Source: Amborella trichopoda (lineage: Eukaryota; Streptophyta; Magnoliopsida; Amborellales; Amborellaceae). From it: a stretch of 64,000 nucleotides of DNA. Where the stretch lies: assembly GCF_000471905.2 (NCBI RefSeq), contig NW_006500353.1:2579586-2643585 (forward strand), read 5' to 3'. Each line of letters starts with the position of its first letter. Position 1 is the first letter of the stretch. Made by a program: the position numbers and the translations under genes. Below are positions 21,960 through 33,769 of the stretch, in pieces. The notes beneath the pieces are model-generated. The model was not told where the DNA came from. It saw nothing but the letters and a program-made list of their open reading frames with translations, and ran no database searches.

Positions 21960-23130
21960 ATGAGGTGGGTAAAAAACTAGAAGCCATATCAAAATTGTAA
22001 AAAATAGAAGCCATCTCAAAATTTAAGTTTTAGAGCAGTGATTCAAATCGTGGACTGCCTAGCACTTAGGCGGTCCAAAAGGTTTGGGCGTATCTCCCAG
22101 GCCTACGTGGTCAATCTGGGCAGCAGTCCCTAGGCGGCCAATCGCCCAGGGCCTACGCCCCGCCTAGGCGGTACGGAACCCGCCCAGGGGCGGAAATGTT
22201 TTTTTTCCAAAGTTGATAAAAATTGATCAAAACATCACCCAGTGATATTAGATTTAATTTTTGATGTTTTATAAATTTATTGGGAAGTTTTTTAGAAGAT
22301 TTTGAGTCCTTAAAAACATATTTGATTGGGCATCCTTTTTGGATTCGATTAGGCTGCCCAGGTTCTAGGCGATCACCTAGGCGCTAGGCATCCTTTTTGG
22401 ATTCGACTGGGCCGCCCAGGTTCTGAGCGACCGCCTAGGCGCTGGGCAGCCTCGACCCTCAAGGCCGCCTAGGACCCGCCTGACGCTTTTGGAAACTATG
22501 TTTTAGATAGATAAACTAAACCGAAACCATATTTAGTGATCTAGAAAAAAACTATCTTAAATGTTTTAAAAAGAAAAACTATTTTACAACATTTTAGAAA
22601 AAATTTGAGAAAGAGAAATTATCTCAAATTTTAAAGTTTAAGAAGAGAAACTATCTCAAAATTTCTTGAAAGAGAAACTACATCTAATTTCATACTTCAA
22701 AGTTTTTAAAGAGTGAAGCTATCTCAAATTTCAAATTTGAACAAAGAGAAACTTTCTCAAAATTTTTAGAGAGATAAACTATCTTAAAATTTATGTTTTA
22801 GAGAGAGAAAGTATCCTAATATTTTTATAGAGAGAACTACATCAAACTACAAATTTTAGAGAGAGAAAATAGCTCAAAATTTTTAGAGATAGACTATCTT
22901 AAAATTTTTAGAGAGAGACCCTCAAAGTTTTTAGAGAGAGAAGCTATGTTAAATTTCAAATTTTTAAAGAAAGAAACTACCTCAAATTTTTTAAAGAGAG
23001 AAATTATCAAAATTTTTGAAGTTTTCAAAAGATGTCAAATTTCAAATTTTCGAGAGAGAAGCTATGTAAAAAATTTTAAAGTCAAAACCTGCATTAAACT
23101 TTTTAGAGAAACTATATTTAGAGAGAGAAA
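21960..23130. repeat. Degenerate purine-rich minisatellite with an insertion
   Basis: Irregular tandem units built on agagagaaactatctcaaa and atttttagagagag, roughly 30-45 bp each, from 21965 to 22025 and again from 22500 to 23130. A 0.46 kb GC-richer element (about 22031-22495) splits the array, with gttttaga on each side of it as a probable 8 bp duplication. Frames running through the array are low-complexity and not genes. Confidence 0.7.
22031..22495. mobile_element. GC-rich element inserted in the minisatellite (hAT-like)
   Basis: Begins agtgattcaaatcgtgg and ends cgcttttggaaactat, a weak terminal inverted repeat of the same type as the well-supported element at 45345. It is flanked by gttttaga on both sides. 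The interior is rich in ccgcctaggcg words, and one segment (gcatcctttttggattcga) is repeated twice at 22329 and 22388. Confidence 0.55.
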
Positions 23131-23418
23131 CGGTCACTTTCCTATGCTTTTAATTTTTGTCCATAACTCATATCTCACTTTGTTAATAAATTTTAAAATA
23201 TGAAATTGAAAGTTTTGTCCAGTCCTAAAAATAGATTGATAGATTATAACCAATTTACACATTTATTATGCATTTTTAGATATATAAAAAATATTCATTT
23301 GATGCAAAGAGATGAAAAAGGTGTCCATATTTTACTACTTATTTTTCTTAATTACATTTATATATTTAATATTTTTTAATGAAAATCCCTTTCTTATTAC
23401 TTTTTATGATAATTTAAA

Positions 23419-23804
23419 GGGTGCGATTTGTATTGAGTCTAGGCTCTAAATAATCAAAACAAAGCGCATATTCAAATGGTGTCGAGAAATGTGGTTTCAG
23501 TGTTAGAAATTTTTGTAATAGCCTTAAATTATATTTTCATCTGTATAAAATTTAAAGCTTCAAAAATAGTGTAGCTCGAGCAGATCTGTGAAAACTTGAA
23601 AATTGCCGGTCCAAAAATGCATTACAAGATGCATTATTTCCAAAACTTGAAATCCATTTGTTTCTCATGTCCATGTATTTTGATGTCGAGGTGATCAATT
23701 TGAGGATATTTGAGCATGAAACCGACCTCTTCTAGTGAAATTTTTTTTTACGTGAGCTCTAATTTGATTGTTTAGAGACTTGACTCTATATAAACTTTTT
23801 TCTC
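23419..23804. mobile_element. MITE family A copy (hAT-like)
   Basis: Ends GGGTGCGATTTGTATTGAGTC and, on the right, gactctatataaactttttt. The flanking sequence atttaaa is present on both sides (7 of 8 bp). A 386 bp full-length relative of 59997-60320. Confidence 0.7.
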
Positions 23805-24879
23805 ATTTAAATTACTTTACATATGTTATTTTTCATTTTAAATCTCTATACTTAAAAGGTTTTTTTTTTAAAACTACTTAAAAACATTTATACTTTGAAT
23901 GACAAACCTTCATGTATTTCTAGCTCTTAGTGTCAAAATCATCCAATGGAAAAGCAATTCCATGACTCACTTGCTGCATCATGAACCTCCGTATGCTTGT
24001 CTTCCACATACCAAACTTGGTCATGGAAGCTCCATCACATGATGGCATGGGTGAGACCATTGTCGCTCTATAATTGGGTGTAATGGGCGGCAATTACCAA
24101 CGACAATGCCAATGACGCCGCCCACTACATCGACCATCTCTAACTTTACCTTCATCTTGTCAGTAAGACAGGTAGGGCAACAAGTTCAACTGACCACCAC
24201 CACCATGATTGCACCAATTACTATATTTTAGGAAAAGAGCCCGGGCTTAATTGGATGGTTGGATGGTGTTTGAAGATTTACACTGTTACGTCCTGGACTC
24301 AATTCTTTTTTAGAATAAGTAAGAGCCCTCTCCTCACTGACTCGTCTACAAAATAAAAAATAAAAAATAAAAAATAAAAACAATACCATGTCTCTTAAGA
24401 TACAAATCCTCTGAGTAGAAAGGTCTATATTTTTTCTATCTCTTTTTTTGTTTGCTTGTCGTACCCAATAATACCTTGAAATGGCTCACTATTGGATTTC
24501 TTTCTATAACTTTTTTGTTTATTTATAGATTTGCTCAATCTGCATCTTTCATAGAATTTTAAATCTTTAAATTATAGATGTGCTCAATCTGCATTTTTCT
24601 TTATATCATCATAAGGCTTTGCAGCACTGAAATCTTCCGACACAGTTTTGAAGTACACCTTACTTCAATAGTATAAGGTTAACACATCATGCAAACCTCA
24701 CCCTTATATACATATAAAATAATTTATCTTGAAATGGCATGCAATATACTATGATAGGGTGGAAAGTGTAGCTCCTCCCACTCACAGGAAGTCCCTGGTT
24801 CAAGCCCCCCATAAATACAAGGAAGAAACTTCTATAAAGCCAAGGTTTTTATTTATGAAAACAAAGTAAAGCCTCACAA
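23805..24879. other. Intergenic DNA, nothing recognised
   Basis: Includes a short (AAAAT)n tract near 24350-24380. A region at 23940-24200 is less AT-rich and could be an old coding remnant, but no frame gives a recognisable domain. Confidence 0.4.
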
Positions 24880-25200
24880 CAAATCTTCATCCGGAAAGCA
24901 CTTTCAGCAACGAGAATCTCTATGATAAGTTTTATTATAGATCTAAAATCAATTTTTAACTCCGATAATAAAATTTGAAACTAAAAAAAGTACAGATCTT
25001 GTAGATCTATGAATACTTATTTTTAGGTGAGATGGATAATCTAAATAATTTGTTACAAAATACACTATTTTTAGAGCTTAAAATCTTAATTTTTTTCACA
25101 ACCATAATGTTCAAGCTGAGATGTTCGATATAAAGGTTCTCCAATACCTGAATTGTAATTTTTAATGAGTTATATGGTGAGGCTTTACTTATTAGGAATC
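24880..25200. repeat. MITE family A2 copy, degenerate
   Basis: Contains the family phrases gatctatgaatacttattttt, aatttgttacaaaatacactat, accataatgttcaagctgagat and ttctccaatacc. A related copy follows at 25690-26065 in the same orientation. Confidence 0.5.
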
Positions 25201-25689
25201 ATTTTCCTCAATATAAAGATGGTAAGGGGTTTAAGGTTGTCTGTAAAAACTAAAAAATAAATAAAAATATAATATAATATAATATAATAAATAAATAAAA
25301 TAAAACATAAAATAAAAATTAAATATGAACAAGTGCGCCAACCCTTGTCCCTTATTCGTTGTTATAGAAGGAAACATCTTACACTATGTGAGAGAGGTCA
25401 AAGATCCCAACTTTTCAAGTTTGTCCAAAAACACCAAAGAAGCCCACTTTAACTCACCTTTTTATACTTCTTCTTAGAAAGTTAACGTTGTTACCAAGTA
25501 CACAACCCAACTCAAGTTCCTTCATTTTTTAGTTAAATAATAGAAAGATGGCTCGATTTAGCACCTCAGTCTTAAAAAATTGTCCTTACATCAAATTAGA
25601 AAATTTTGTTGAACATGGAGTATTCGCCAGGAAGAAAATTTAGGAGCACTTCAACATGGTTCTAAAGTACAAGGTTTAAGCCTTGTATA

Positions 25690-26065
25690 ATTTTTTTGTA
25701 GTTTGTATAAGGTGTCAATCTTGCAATCAATGTAAGATGCATCTGTAAATCCTGCTAAAAATCGCAATTCTTAGGAGACTCAAAAATCTATTTTCTCCCT
25801 TAGTTTTGAAATTTTAAAGTTCTATAACGAGTGTAGATTGAGGGGATCTATAAACACTTAAATTTTTTTAAATTAGATGGCTTTAGATAATATGTTACAA
25901 AAAAACACTATTTTTTAGGTTTTGAATACTTTTTTTTTTTTTCATTTCCATATTGAGATGCTCAATTATAGGTTTTTTGATTTCTAAATAACCTTTTTAG
26001 GTGGATTTTTAGACACACCTTACTTCTCCAATTTAAGGTTGATACTTCATATAAAATATTTCCTT
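25690..26065. repeat. MITE family A2 copy, degenerate
   Basis: Same family phrases as 24880-25200 (gtagattgaggggatctataaacact, atatgttacaaaaaaacac, catattgagatgctcaat), with recognisable but eroded ends. Confidence 0.5.
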
Positions 26066-26429
26066 TTTCGAAATCAAATGGTTCAAGAAACATTACAAGC
26101 TTCACCGCTTTTCAACATGCTTTGTTTCCTTAACCTATTCAATTTGTGAAAAATATTAAAATTTATATAATAATATATATTTATAACCATCTAATCAAGA
26201 TCTGACGACTGTGAGCTTAACCTAAACTGCTATTCATTTTACGTGTCAACCTATAAGTAATGCTTTCCTACCGTCCATGCGTGTGTTGAGAGAGAGAGAG
26301 ACAAAGAAAGAGAGGAAATATTAGAAAATAAATATTCATTACAAAGAGAGGATGGTTTTGAATGAATGAATGTAAACAAAAGCTATACCTAGGGTGGGGT
26401 TGAGAGAGAGATAGAGAGAGAGAGAGAGA

Positions 26430-29060
26430 GATTTAAAAAAATCAACCCCACAAAATCAACTGGTCCCCCCTCCCCCCCAAACATGTCTACCTAAAAAAAC
26501 TGTACGAGCACACATTTTTGTTTCTTGTAACATAAAAATATCTAGTTTATGAATATCAACACTTCACGCATCCTCTTAACAGCCCTCGACCATTCCAGCA
26601 AATTAACTTCATTACGAGGAAGACCCAAACTTTACTTCCATCCCCTTTACAGACAAAGAGCTACTGGAAGATGATAATAAACAGGCAGAGGTTGCCTTCT
26701 TTCCATTAGAAACTTCTTGAATTAACATGTCTATGGTGCGGGTTGCAATACGTGACGAAGACCTTATCGGTATTGCTGGAGTAGATTCCACCCCTGGATC
26801 CCCCTCCTTTGATTCTTTGATCACACCTACATTACCCATCTCATTTATTGATTTTCTAGTTTTTTTGCTCAAATTCTTAGCCCTCACTTGAGGGAGTTTA
26901 TCCCCTCAATTGAATGAAGAAAAGATAAGCCTAATGAACTCACTCCATGATTTTTTGAGACATGAAAAAATCTATTAGAAACAAAGAGCAAGAGTAAAGT
27001 GGCTTAAAGAAAGGGATTTAAATATGAAGTTTTTTCATGCTAGCAAATACAAGGAGAAGGCTGAATGAAATATCTGGAATTAATTTTGAGGGAGTTACGA
27101 TACAAAATAGATTGGCTGCGGAATTGAAGTTTGTGAGTTATTTTCAGAGTTTTGTATTCTAAAGATATGAATTTTACCCTTAGATTTGATGGACTTCAGT
27201 TTCAAAGATTATCAGTTCAGGAAGCTAACTCTTTGGAAAGATGGGCTACAGAGAAAGAGGTGCGAAGAGCAGTTTTTACTCTTTCAGGAGACCAATCGCC
27301 GGGTCCAGATGGATTTCCATTGAGATTCTTCCAAAAAAATTGGGAATTGACTAAGTATGAGGTACTGATGATGGTGAACAAATTTTTGGATAAGCATTCT
27401 TTAAGTGGAGCGATAAACTCTACTTACATAGCATTAATTCCAAAGAAAAATTCGATTTCAGGTATATCTGATATTCGCCCTATAAGCTTACTTACGAGCT
27501 TATCCAAGATCATAGCCAAAGTTTTAGCTAAGAGAATCAAATGATGCTGAAAAGTGTAATTGGTGATTACTAATAAGCATTTATTCAGGGAATGATAATC
27601 ACTGATGGGATGCTAATAGCGCATGAATGCATTCACTCCAGAGTTGTTCAAGGGGAGCCAGGAGTGTTAATTAAATTAAATATAGAAAAGGCGTATGATC
27701 ATGTTGACTGGGATGTTCTGTTAGAAGTTTTAAGGTGCATGGGGTTTGAAGAGAAATGGTGCAGATGGATCAATGGTTGTCTTACAAGTACTCATTTTTC
27801 AGTATTGGTAGAAGCAAGTCCTAAAGAATTTTTTTAGGTATCTAGATGTCTGGAAGAAGGTGATCCTCTTTGCTCGTTTTTGTTCACAATCATGGGGGAG
27901 GCTTTTAATAGAGCCATTTGCAATGTTGCGAATAGGGGAAGGTTTGAAGGATTCAAGGTGTCACCATAGAGTCAACAGATTTCCCATTTGTAATATGCGC
28001 ACTTTGCTGTTCTTCTTGGCATCAATTGATCAGATGGTTAATATCAAGAGAATGCTCTTTTGTAGTGAAGTAGGACGTGGCCTTAAGGTAAATCCGGAAA
28101 AAACGTCTGTTGTGGGAATTGCTTGATGATGCAGTGGTAGCAACTTTAGCCTTTCATTTAAGGTGCAAAGTAGATAACTTCCCGATTAAATATCTGGGTT
28201 TACCGATGTCTGATAAAAGATTGCCTAAATCAGTTTGGTATCCTATGGTACAGAGAGCGACTACAAAGTTAGATCTTTGGAAGTCTAAACATCTATCTTT
28301 GAGGGATAGAGTGACTTTAATAGAGTCATCTTATTCGAATTTAATACTTTATCGAATGTACCTTCTTGAAATGCCAACATCGGTCATGAAAGTTATTGAA
28401 AAGATCATAAGGAATTTATTGTGGAGATCAGGAGACTTTAGAAAAAATGTATAATTTGGCTAGTTGAGATAGAGAATGCACTCCAGTTAGTCAGAAGGCT
28501 AAAGTGTATAAATTGGGTTCTACTAGTTAAATGGTGGTGGAGAGCGGTAGTGGATGATAACCATTTTATAGCTTAATATTTTGAAGGAAAAATATGGGAT
28601 TGACGGAGACATGGGGTGGATGGGTGGAGGAAGAGGGCTGAGAGACCAATCTTATGTTTGAAAGTGATGAGAATGTGGGCCACCTAGTCCTTCATTATAC
28701 TTCAAGGATTAAAAATTCTGAGGGATAAGAATATGAGAATTCCATGTATGATTAAAGGGGATTCATTGAATGCAATTATATGGTGTTCTAGGATATGGAA
28801 AATGCCATGGAAGTTGAGGTCTCTTTGGTTAGAAGCTATGGTAATCGGAGATTCATTGGATGCATCATTCAGACATGTGCTTCAGGAGGCTAATGATCTA
28901 GTAGATTCTTATGTGAAGAGGGGAGTTTCTCTTCGATCTTTACTCATTTTTTTGTTTTAGTTTTTATTCTTATGTGCTTCGAGAGGCTAGTGATTTAGCT
29001 TGCTATAAACCTTCTTTTATCAATAAAATTTTGAACATTGTCAAAAACAAAAAAAAAAAA
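26430..29060 (+). mobile_element. LINE retrotransposon with inverted 5' segment, degenerate
   Basis: The plus-strand part (about 26900-29060) carries reverse-transcriptase pieces: VKWLKERD...FFHAS near 27000, GDQSPGPDGFPLRFFQKNW at 27280, YIALIPKKN and DIRPISLL at 27425-27490, IKLNIEKAYDHVDW at 27670, EEGDPLCSFLFTIMGEAFN at 27855, FPIKYLGLPMSD at 28180, an RNase H tail at 28690-28960, then AATAAA and a poly-A-rich end near 29050. Stops and frameshifts break it many times, and the FADD/YADD catalytic motif is not readable. The segment 26888-26430 reads on the minus strand as the end of ORF1 and the start of the endonuclease (MKLICWN, LQETK, HVWG). This opposite-orientation head is the arrangement expected from twin priming. 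No intact product. Confidence 0.85.
26612..26887 (-). pseudogene. LINE ORF1 C-terminal fragment
   Basis: A 91-codon frame with a basic N-terminal part, a Ser-rich run (LLSSSSSSLS) and the end GMEVKFGSSS. Its TAA stop overlaps an ATG that starts the endonuclease frame (MKLICWN...) in the motif TAATG. ORF1 and ORF2 are therefore arranged for possible stop/restart translation. It is truncated at the inversion junction near 26888. Confidence 0.65.
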
Positions 29061-29589
29061 GAAAAATTCAAATGAAGGGGAGAGGATTATCGCAAGAATG
29101 AATGTAAACAAAAAGGTGACCTGAGGAGGATTATGGAGAGATGAGAGAGAGAGATTAAAAAAAAATATGAATGCTCAAAAAAGAGAGGATTGTTTTTGCA
29201 TGAATGAAATGTATATAAGAGGTAGACCTAAGTGGGGGGTTTTTTCAAAGTGGGTGGGCGACCGAATGGACCAGAACCATGTACGAAATACAAAGCACAC
29301 AATTATAGTGGTCGTAGGTGGAGCGATTTGAACTTTTTGTGGGGGCGTCATACAAGCATTACATGTATCTTGGAGAAGACATTGATGGGTTCAACGTCTG
29401 AACCCACAATCCCCTTCTCTCTCTCTCTAAAATTTCTTGTTTTGATGCTACAATATTCCCTTACTCTCACTACAAATTTGCTAGGGGATTCTCAAAATTT
29501 CTTTTTTTGGGCCCACAGGTTCACCTGTCTCTCTACAAAATCATTTGTTAAAAAAACAAGGGGAGGCCTTTTTGAAGAAAGAAAAAAAT

Positions 29590-29970
29590 TTATATAAGGC
29601 GTCAACCTCATACCGTACGTGTATGGTGCATCCGAAAAACACACTAAAGACGGCTCTTCCTGTGTTAGAAAACCCTCAAATCGATCATCCTCACCACGAT
29701 ATTCATAAACACAGTAAGCATAAGGGATTTTTAGTTCAAAAAATAGTTCATCTTCTAACACATTATCTGACCGTCCATTTTCAAGATTTTTAAATATTTA
29801 TAGATTTACTTGATGGTCACTATTTTTGAAATTTTAAATTTTTTAATTGGGGTTAATAATAGATTTTCATATCATCCTAAGACTTTGCGGTACCGAAACT
29901 ACATTTTTGACTTAGTTTTGAAGTGCAACCTACCTCAAATAGTATAAGGTTGACACCTTATACAAACCTC
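29590..29970. repeat. MITE family A2 copy
   Basis: Begins tttatataaggcgtcaacc and ends ctcaaatagtataaggttgac. The interior holds the family phrases (tcgatcatcctcaccacgat, catcttctaacacattatctgacc, ttatagatttacttgat). Confidence 0.55.
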
Positions 29971-30363
29971 ACCCTTCGAAGAACTACAACCTATAAAATG
30001 TGGAGAGAGAGAGAGAGAGAGATTATTGACAAAACTAGTGGCAAATGCATGCACTTTATCATGGAAGCAGGTTTGTGTAATGGTCATTAAGTTTTGTCTA
30101 GTGGAGGTGGTCGAGAAGCTTCGTAGGCCTCTACACTTGCTTTTTATGAAGGAGACACATGTCTCAGGTTTGACCCCTTTCTCTCTCACTCTCCATACAA
30201 ACTTGTTTCATTGACAAATTATGTAGATCTGGTCATCTATAAAAGCAAGCTTGGGGAGAGATTTGTGCATTATGAAACACACAAAAGGTGGAGAGCAGTT
30301 GTTGCTATACTCTTGTAACAAACTGTGTCGATTGTTTCCCTTCTGCAAGGCCACAAACCCTAG

Positions 30364-30550
30364 AGAAGTTTCTCTCTCATTTTAGGTACTTCCTCTCTCT
30401 CTCTCACACACACAAACACACATATAAAGCCTAGAGGAGTTTCTCATTTTGATACTCTCTCTCTCACACACACACAACCTGGAGGAGTTTCTCTCATTTT
30501 GGTGCTTTCTCTCTCACTCACTCACACACACAAAAAGACTAGAGGAGTTA
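30364..30550. repeat. Minisatellite of about three 50-70 bp units
   Basis: Each unit has the form tagaggagtttctctcattt, then a ctctctct run, then acacacacaaa. Three units and the start of a fourth are visible. Confidence 0.7.
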
Positions 30551-31111
30551 CATTGCATTAGGTAGCCAGACTAGTTTATGTCAAGCTAGCCGGCTATTAT
30601 GTGCAAAGTTTTCCAAGAATTGAGAAAGGAGATGGGCTCGTGATGGTAGCGCTCCCACAACCTAGTTACCATGTAGTGGTTTTTATTTTCATTGACATAA
30701 CTCCATTGACCACTTCAAACAAAAAACTAACTCTTGAAAAAATGGGCAGGGGCATATCTTTCCTACTGAATTACCCAAAAAAATATTTTCCAATAATTTA
30801 CTCATGAAACAAATCTCAATACATTTCAAAATTTGATTTGCAAAAAAGAAATAAAAAATCTTTTAGAGAAAACATGTTCACAAAAAAGAAAAAATTTTAT
30901 GACTTGTAATTTTCACCATACCATTCATTAACATTTTTACGCACGCTTCTTTGTTAAAGCTTTCTAAAGAAGTACATTGTTGTTTAATATAATGTTTAAA
31001 GTTTCATTATCATCTAAATCTTATCCCACCAATTTGAGGTTAGAATATAATCTTTAATGTTTAAACTCATTAAATTATCTTGTATTTAGACGACATACCA
31101 TTTTTATTGGT

Positions 31112-31472
31112 TAGCATGTGTACCATGCTTCATGGGAGCACATTGTACACTTACTCCCTTGTGTGAAAAAGCTACTTGGGAGTTTTTCTCAAGTTTAGGA
31201 TCGACCTAGGCATCACCAGATAATTATTTTCAAAAATAAAATTTTCAATTTGAGTTATTCAACACTTTAAGTCTCCAAAAAATTGGCTGCCACTATTCAA
31301 TTTTGAGACTTTCTTTCTTTCAAGCACAACAGAGTATGATTTAAAAATTTCCCTCTTGAGCTTAGTCGCTAGTTTCAAAACGTAATATCTCTAAAATTTG
31401 GTACCAAACGCACTCCTAAGATAAGTTTTACACAAGAGTGTAAGTCGACAATATGCTCCTTCAGGCGCATAA
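31112..31472. mobile_element. MITE family C copy
   Basis: The left end accatgcttcatgggagcac and the right end caatatgctccttcaggcgc form imperfect inverted repeats. The second inner pair is cttactcccttgtgtg against cacaagagtgtaag. Confidence 0.6.
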
Positions 31473-31782
31473 AATCTTTTCACTTTCTCTTTTGACCTTT
31501 TGTTGCTTTTGCAAGGTATGTGTGCACATCCATTATGCTTCCAATTGTGGCAAAAAAAAAGAACCATATGTTGATTTTACAACTTTGGAGTTCTAACATT
31601 AGAAGACTTTTTCATCAATATAACTTTTATTATAAAATGAGGTAGAAACTTTCTGGCCGAAAGATTTCATGCTCTTAATACTATCTTTTTTTTTTTTGGT
31701 AATTTATTGGGGGCTATTAGTGGGAATGAAAACTACAAGGTGGTGACTAGGGTGTATGGGTGGCTACCACAAGGTGGTAACA

Positions 31783-32900
31783 CATTTCCCAATTTAAGAG
31801 TAGTCCCCGAATTTCAGGGATATAAGCTCTTCAACCTCTTAATTAAAATCAAGAAAAAATAAAATAAAATATTCCAAATTTCACTTTCTACGCAATCGAA
31901 AAAAATAATGTATCAAGATTAAGGAGATACTCTCCAATTTTTTTAGGGTGTGATTTAAGTGTTAAAAAACTCAAAATTAATTATTTTATTTTTAAAATAA
32001 TTCTCTAATGATTCTTAGGTAGTTTCTAAAATTTTGGATCGAAAAAAAGTGAAAAGTATACAATGACACCATTTATCTTTTATACAAGGTAGTCACAATT
32101 AATCTTGACTTTTGGATATGAAATTAGATTGTTGCATTTATCTTTGAGCATCGAACTTTCCAATGCACCAAAGTTACAAGATTTCACATTGGATGATTGT
32201 AGTAATTGTGACTTTCTTTTATCAAAAGTAAATGATACAATGAAAAAATCTTTCCAAATGTATATAATATTCCTTCCAAATGTGTATAATATGCTCCCAG
32301 AAGCATAGCATATGAGCTAAACTTTTTGTTAGTGGCTTTCTTAGTATGATTGCTATTGGAGTTGACACCATTTGCCCATCACCATATCACTTTATGCCAT
32401 GTGGGGTTGCTATCTTTCTTTTTTTGCCTTTTTTTTATTGACTAGAATAAAAAAGGAAGTCTTTCTCCTATTTCGGTTGCTATCTTTCTTTTTTTTTTCT
32501 TTTATTTATTGACAAGTATAAAAAAGGAAGTATTTCTCCTTTTTATTTTTCCTTTCATCAGAAAGTATTTATTCTTTGCTATAGAAGATAAATATGAGAA
32601 AGTACTTATTCTTTGCTATAGAAGATAAACATAAGAAAGTACTTATTCTTTGCTATAAAAGATAAATATGTAGTAAACCCAGTTGAGATTAAATGACATG
32701 AGCCAATTAGGACAACCATGGTGGTGGACAAGGGGGGTCATGCTCTAGGTTATTTGTTTTTTTTTTGTTTTTTCATCTTCAGTGTGTATTAAATTCTTTG
32801 GTATGCCAGGGCACATGCTGCTAAATTTTGATGTTCATTAGATTTTTTTAAAAAAAAAAAAATGAGCCGACCAACATATTAGTCAACCGTTATTCAATCT
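31783..32900 (+). repeat. Block D second copy, upstream of gene 2
   Basis: Collinear with 5632-6715. It ends about 740 bp before the gene 2 start codon, whereas the first copy ends about 3.2 kb before the gene 1 start. It has an additional internal repeat of cggttgctatctttctttttt (near 32410 and 32475) and a doubled tattctttgctatagaagat segment. Confidence 0.75.
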
Positions 32901-33642
32901 TGGGCTGTTGGAATTACATTGTTCCATGGGCTTACATAAATTTTTTTTATATACATGCTGTAGGGATCAAATGCGGAATTGAGTGACTAGAGGCATAAAT
33001 TGAAAATCCGAGAAAAATTTTCTTAAATTTTGTGAGGAGAAATGACAAATTCCAGCAAATTTCACTTTTTTTTTTGGATGACGTAAGGAGTTTGTGACAT
33101 TTATTTATAGGAAAGGGTGATAATCACATTGTATACAATCCCTTTTGATATTTGCTAGCTCTCCAAATCAAATCTGTTGATACTGGGGTTTCTCTTGAGC
33201 CTGTAATGGAGAAAAAGGATGCAATCGCAAGTATGTAATTAAAGTTTTCAGGCTTTAGTTTAATAGTAGACATATCAGTTTGGGCAAGGGAGGTTAACGG
33301 TTCAAGCTTTTGAACTTTGGTTCCACAAAACCCAAGCAAGCTAGTGTGTGTAAAAAAAATAAAAATAAAAATAAATAAAAAATAAAAAAATTCTTGATTA
33401 ATGGTTTGAAGAATCCCGACAATGTTTTTTGTAGTGCACTAAATGCACACATAAAATCCAGCGTTGAAAATATGCATTGGTCGTATATTCCCACCTTTAG
33501 TACAATATCTATTTTAAATAAGTTTCAAGTTTTAAAATCCCTTAGATTTGCAAAGTCATGGCCATTTGTTATGGTCATATAACTTGAATAAATGAGTTTG
33601 TTTTGGATGGAGAAGAGTTCAAGATTGTGATTCTCTGTAGAG

Positions 33643-33712
33643 ATGAAGGAAGATGAAGGAAGAAAGATGGAAGAGGGAGGGAACATGGATGATGGACGAG
33701 TGAGAAATGGTA

Positions 33713-33769
<57 letters not shown>

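Noticed and set aside
26612-26887. Minus-strand 91-codon frame as a host gene
   Set aside because: Its stop overlaps the start of a LINE endonuclease frame, so it is the element's ORF1 end.
33124-33339. Minus-strand frame of 71 codons upstream of gene 2
   Set aside because: It has a fairly protein-like composition but no recognisable domain, no splice partner and no relative in the window.
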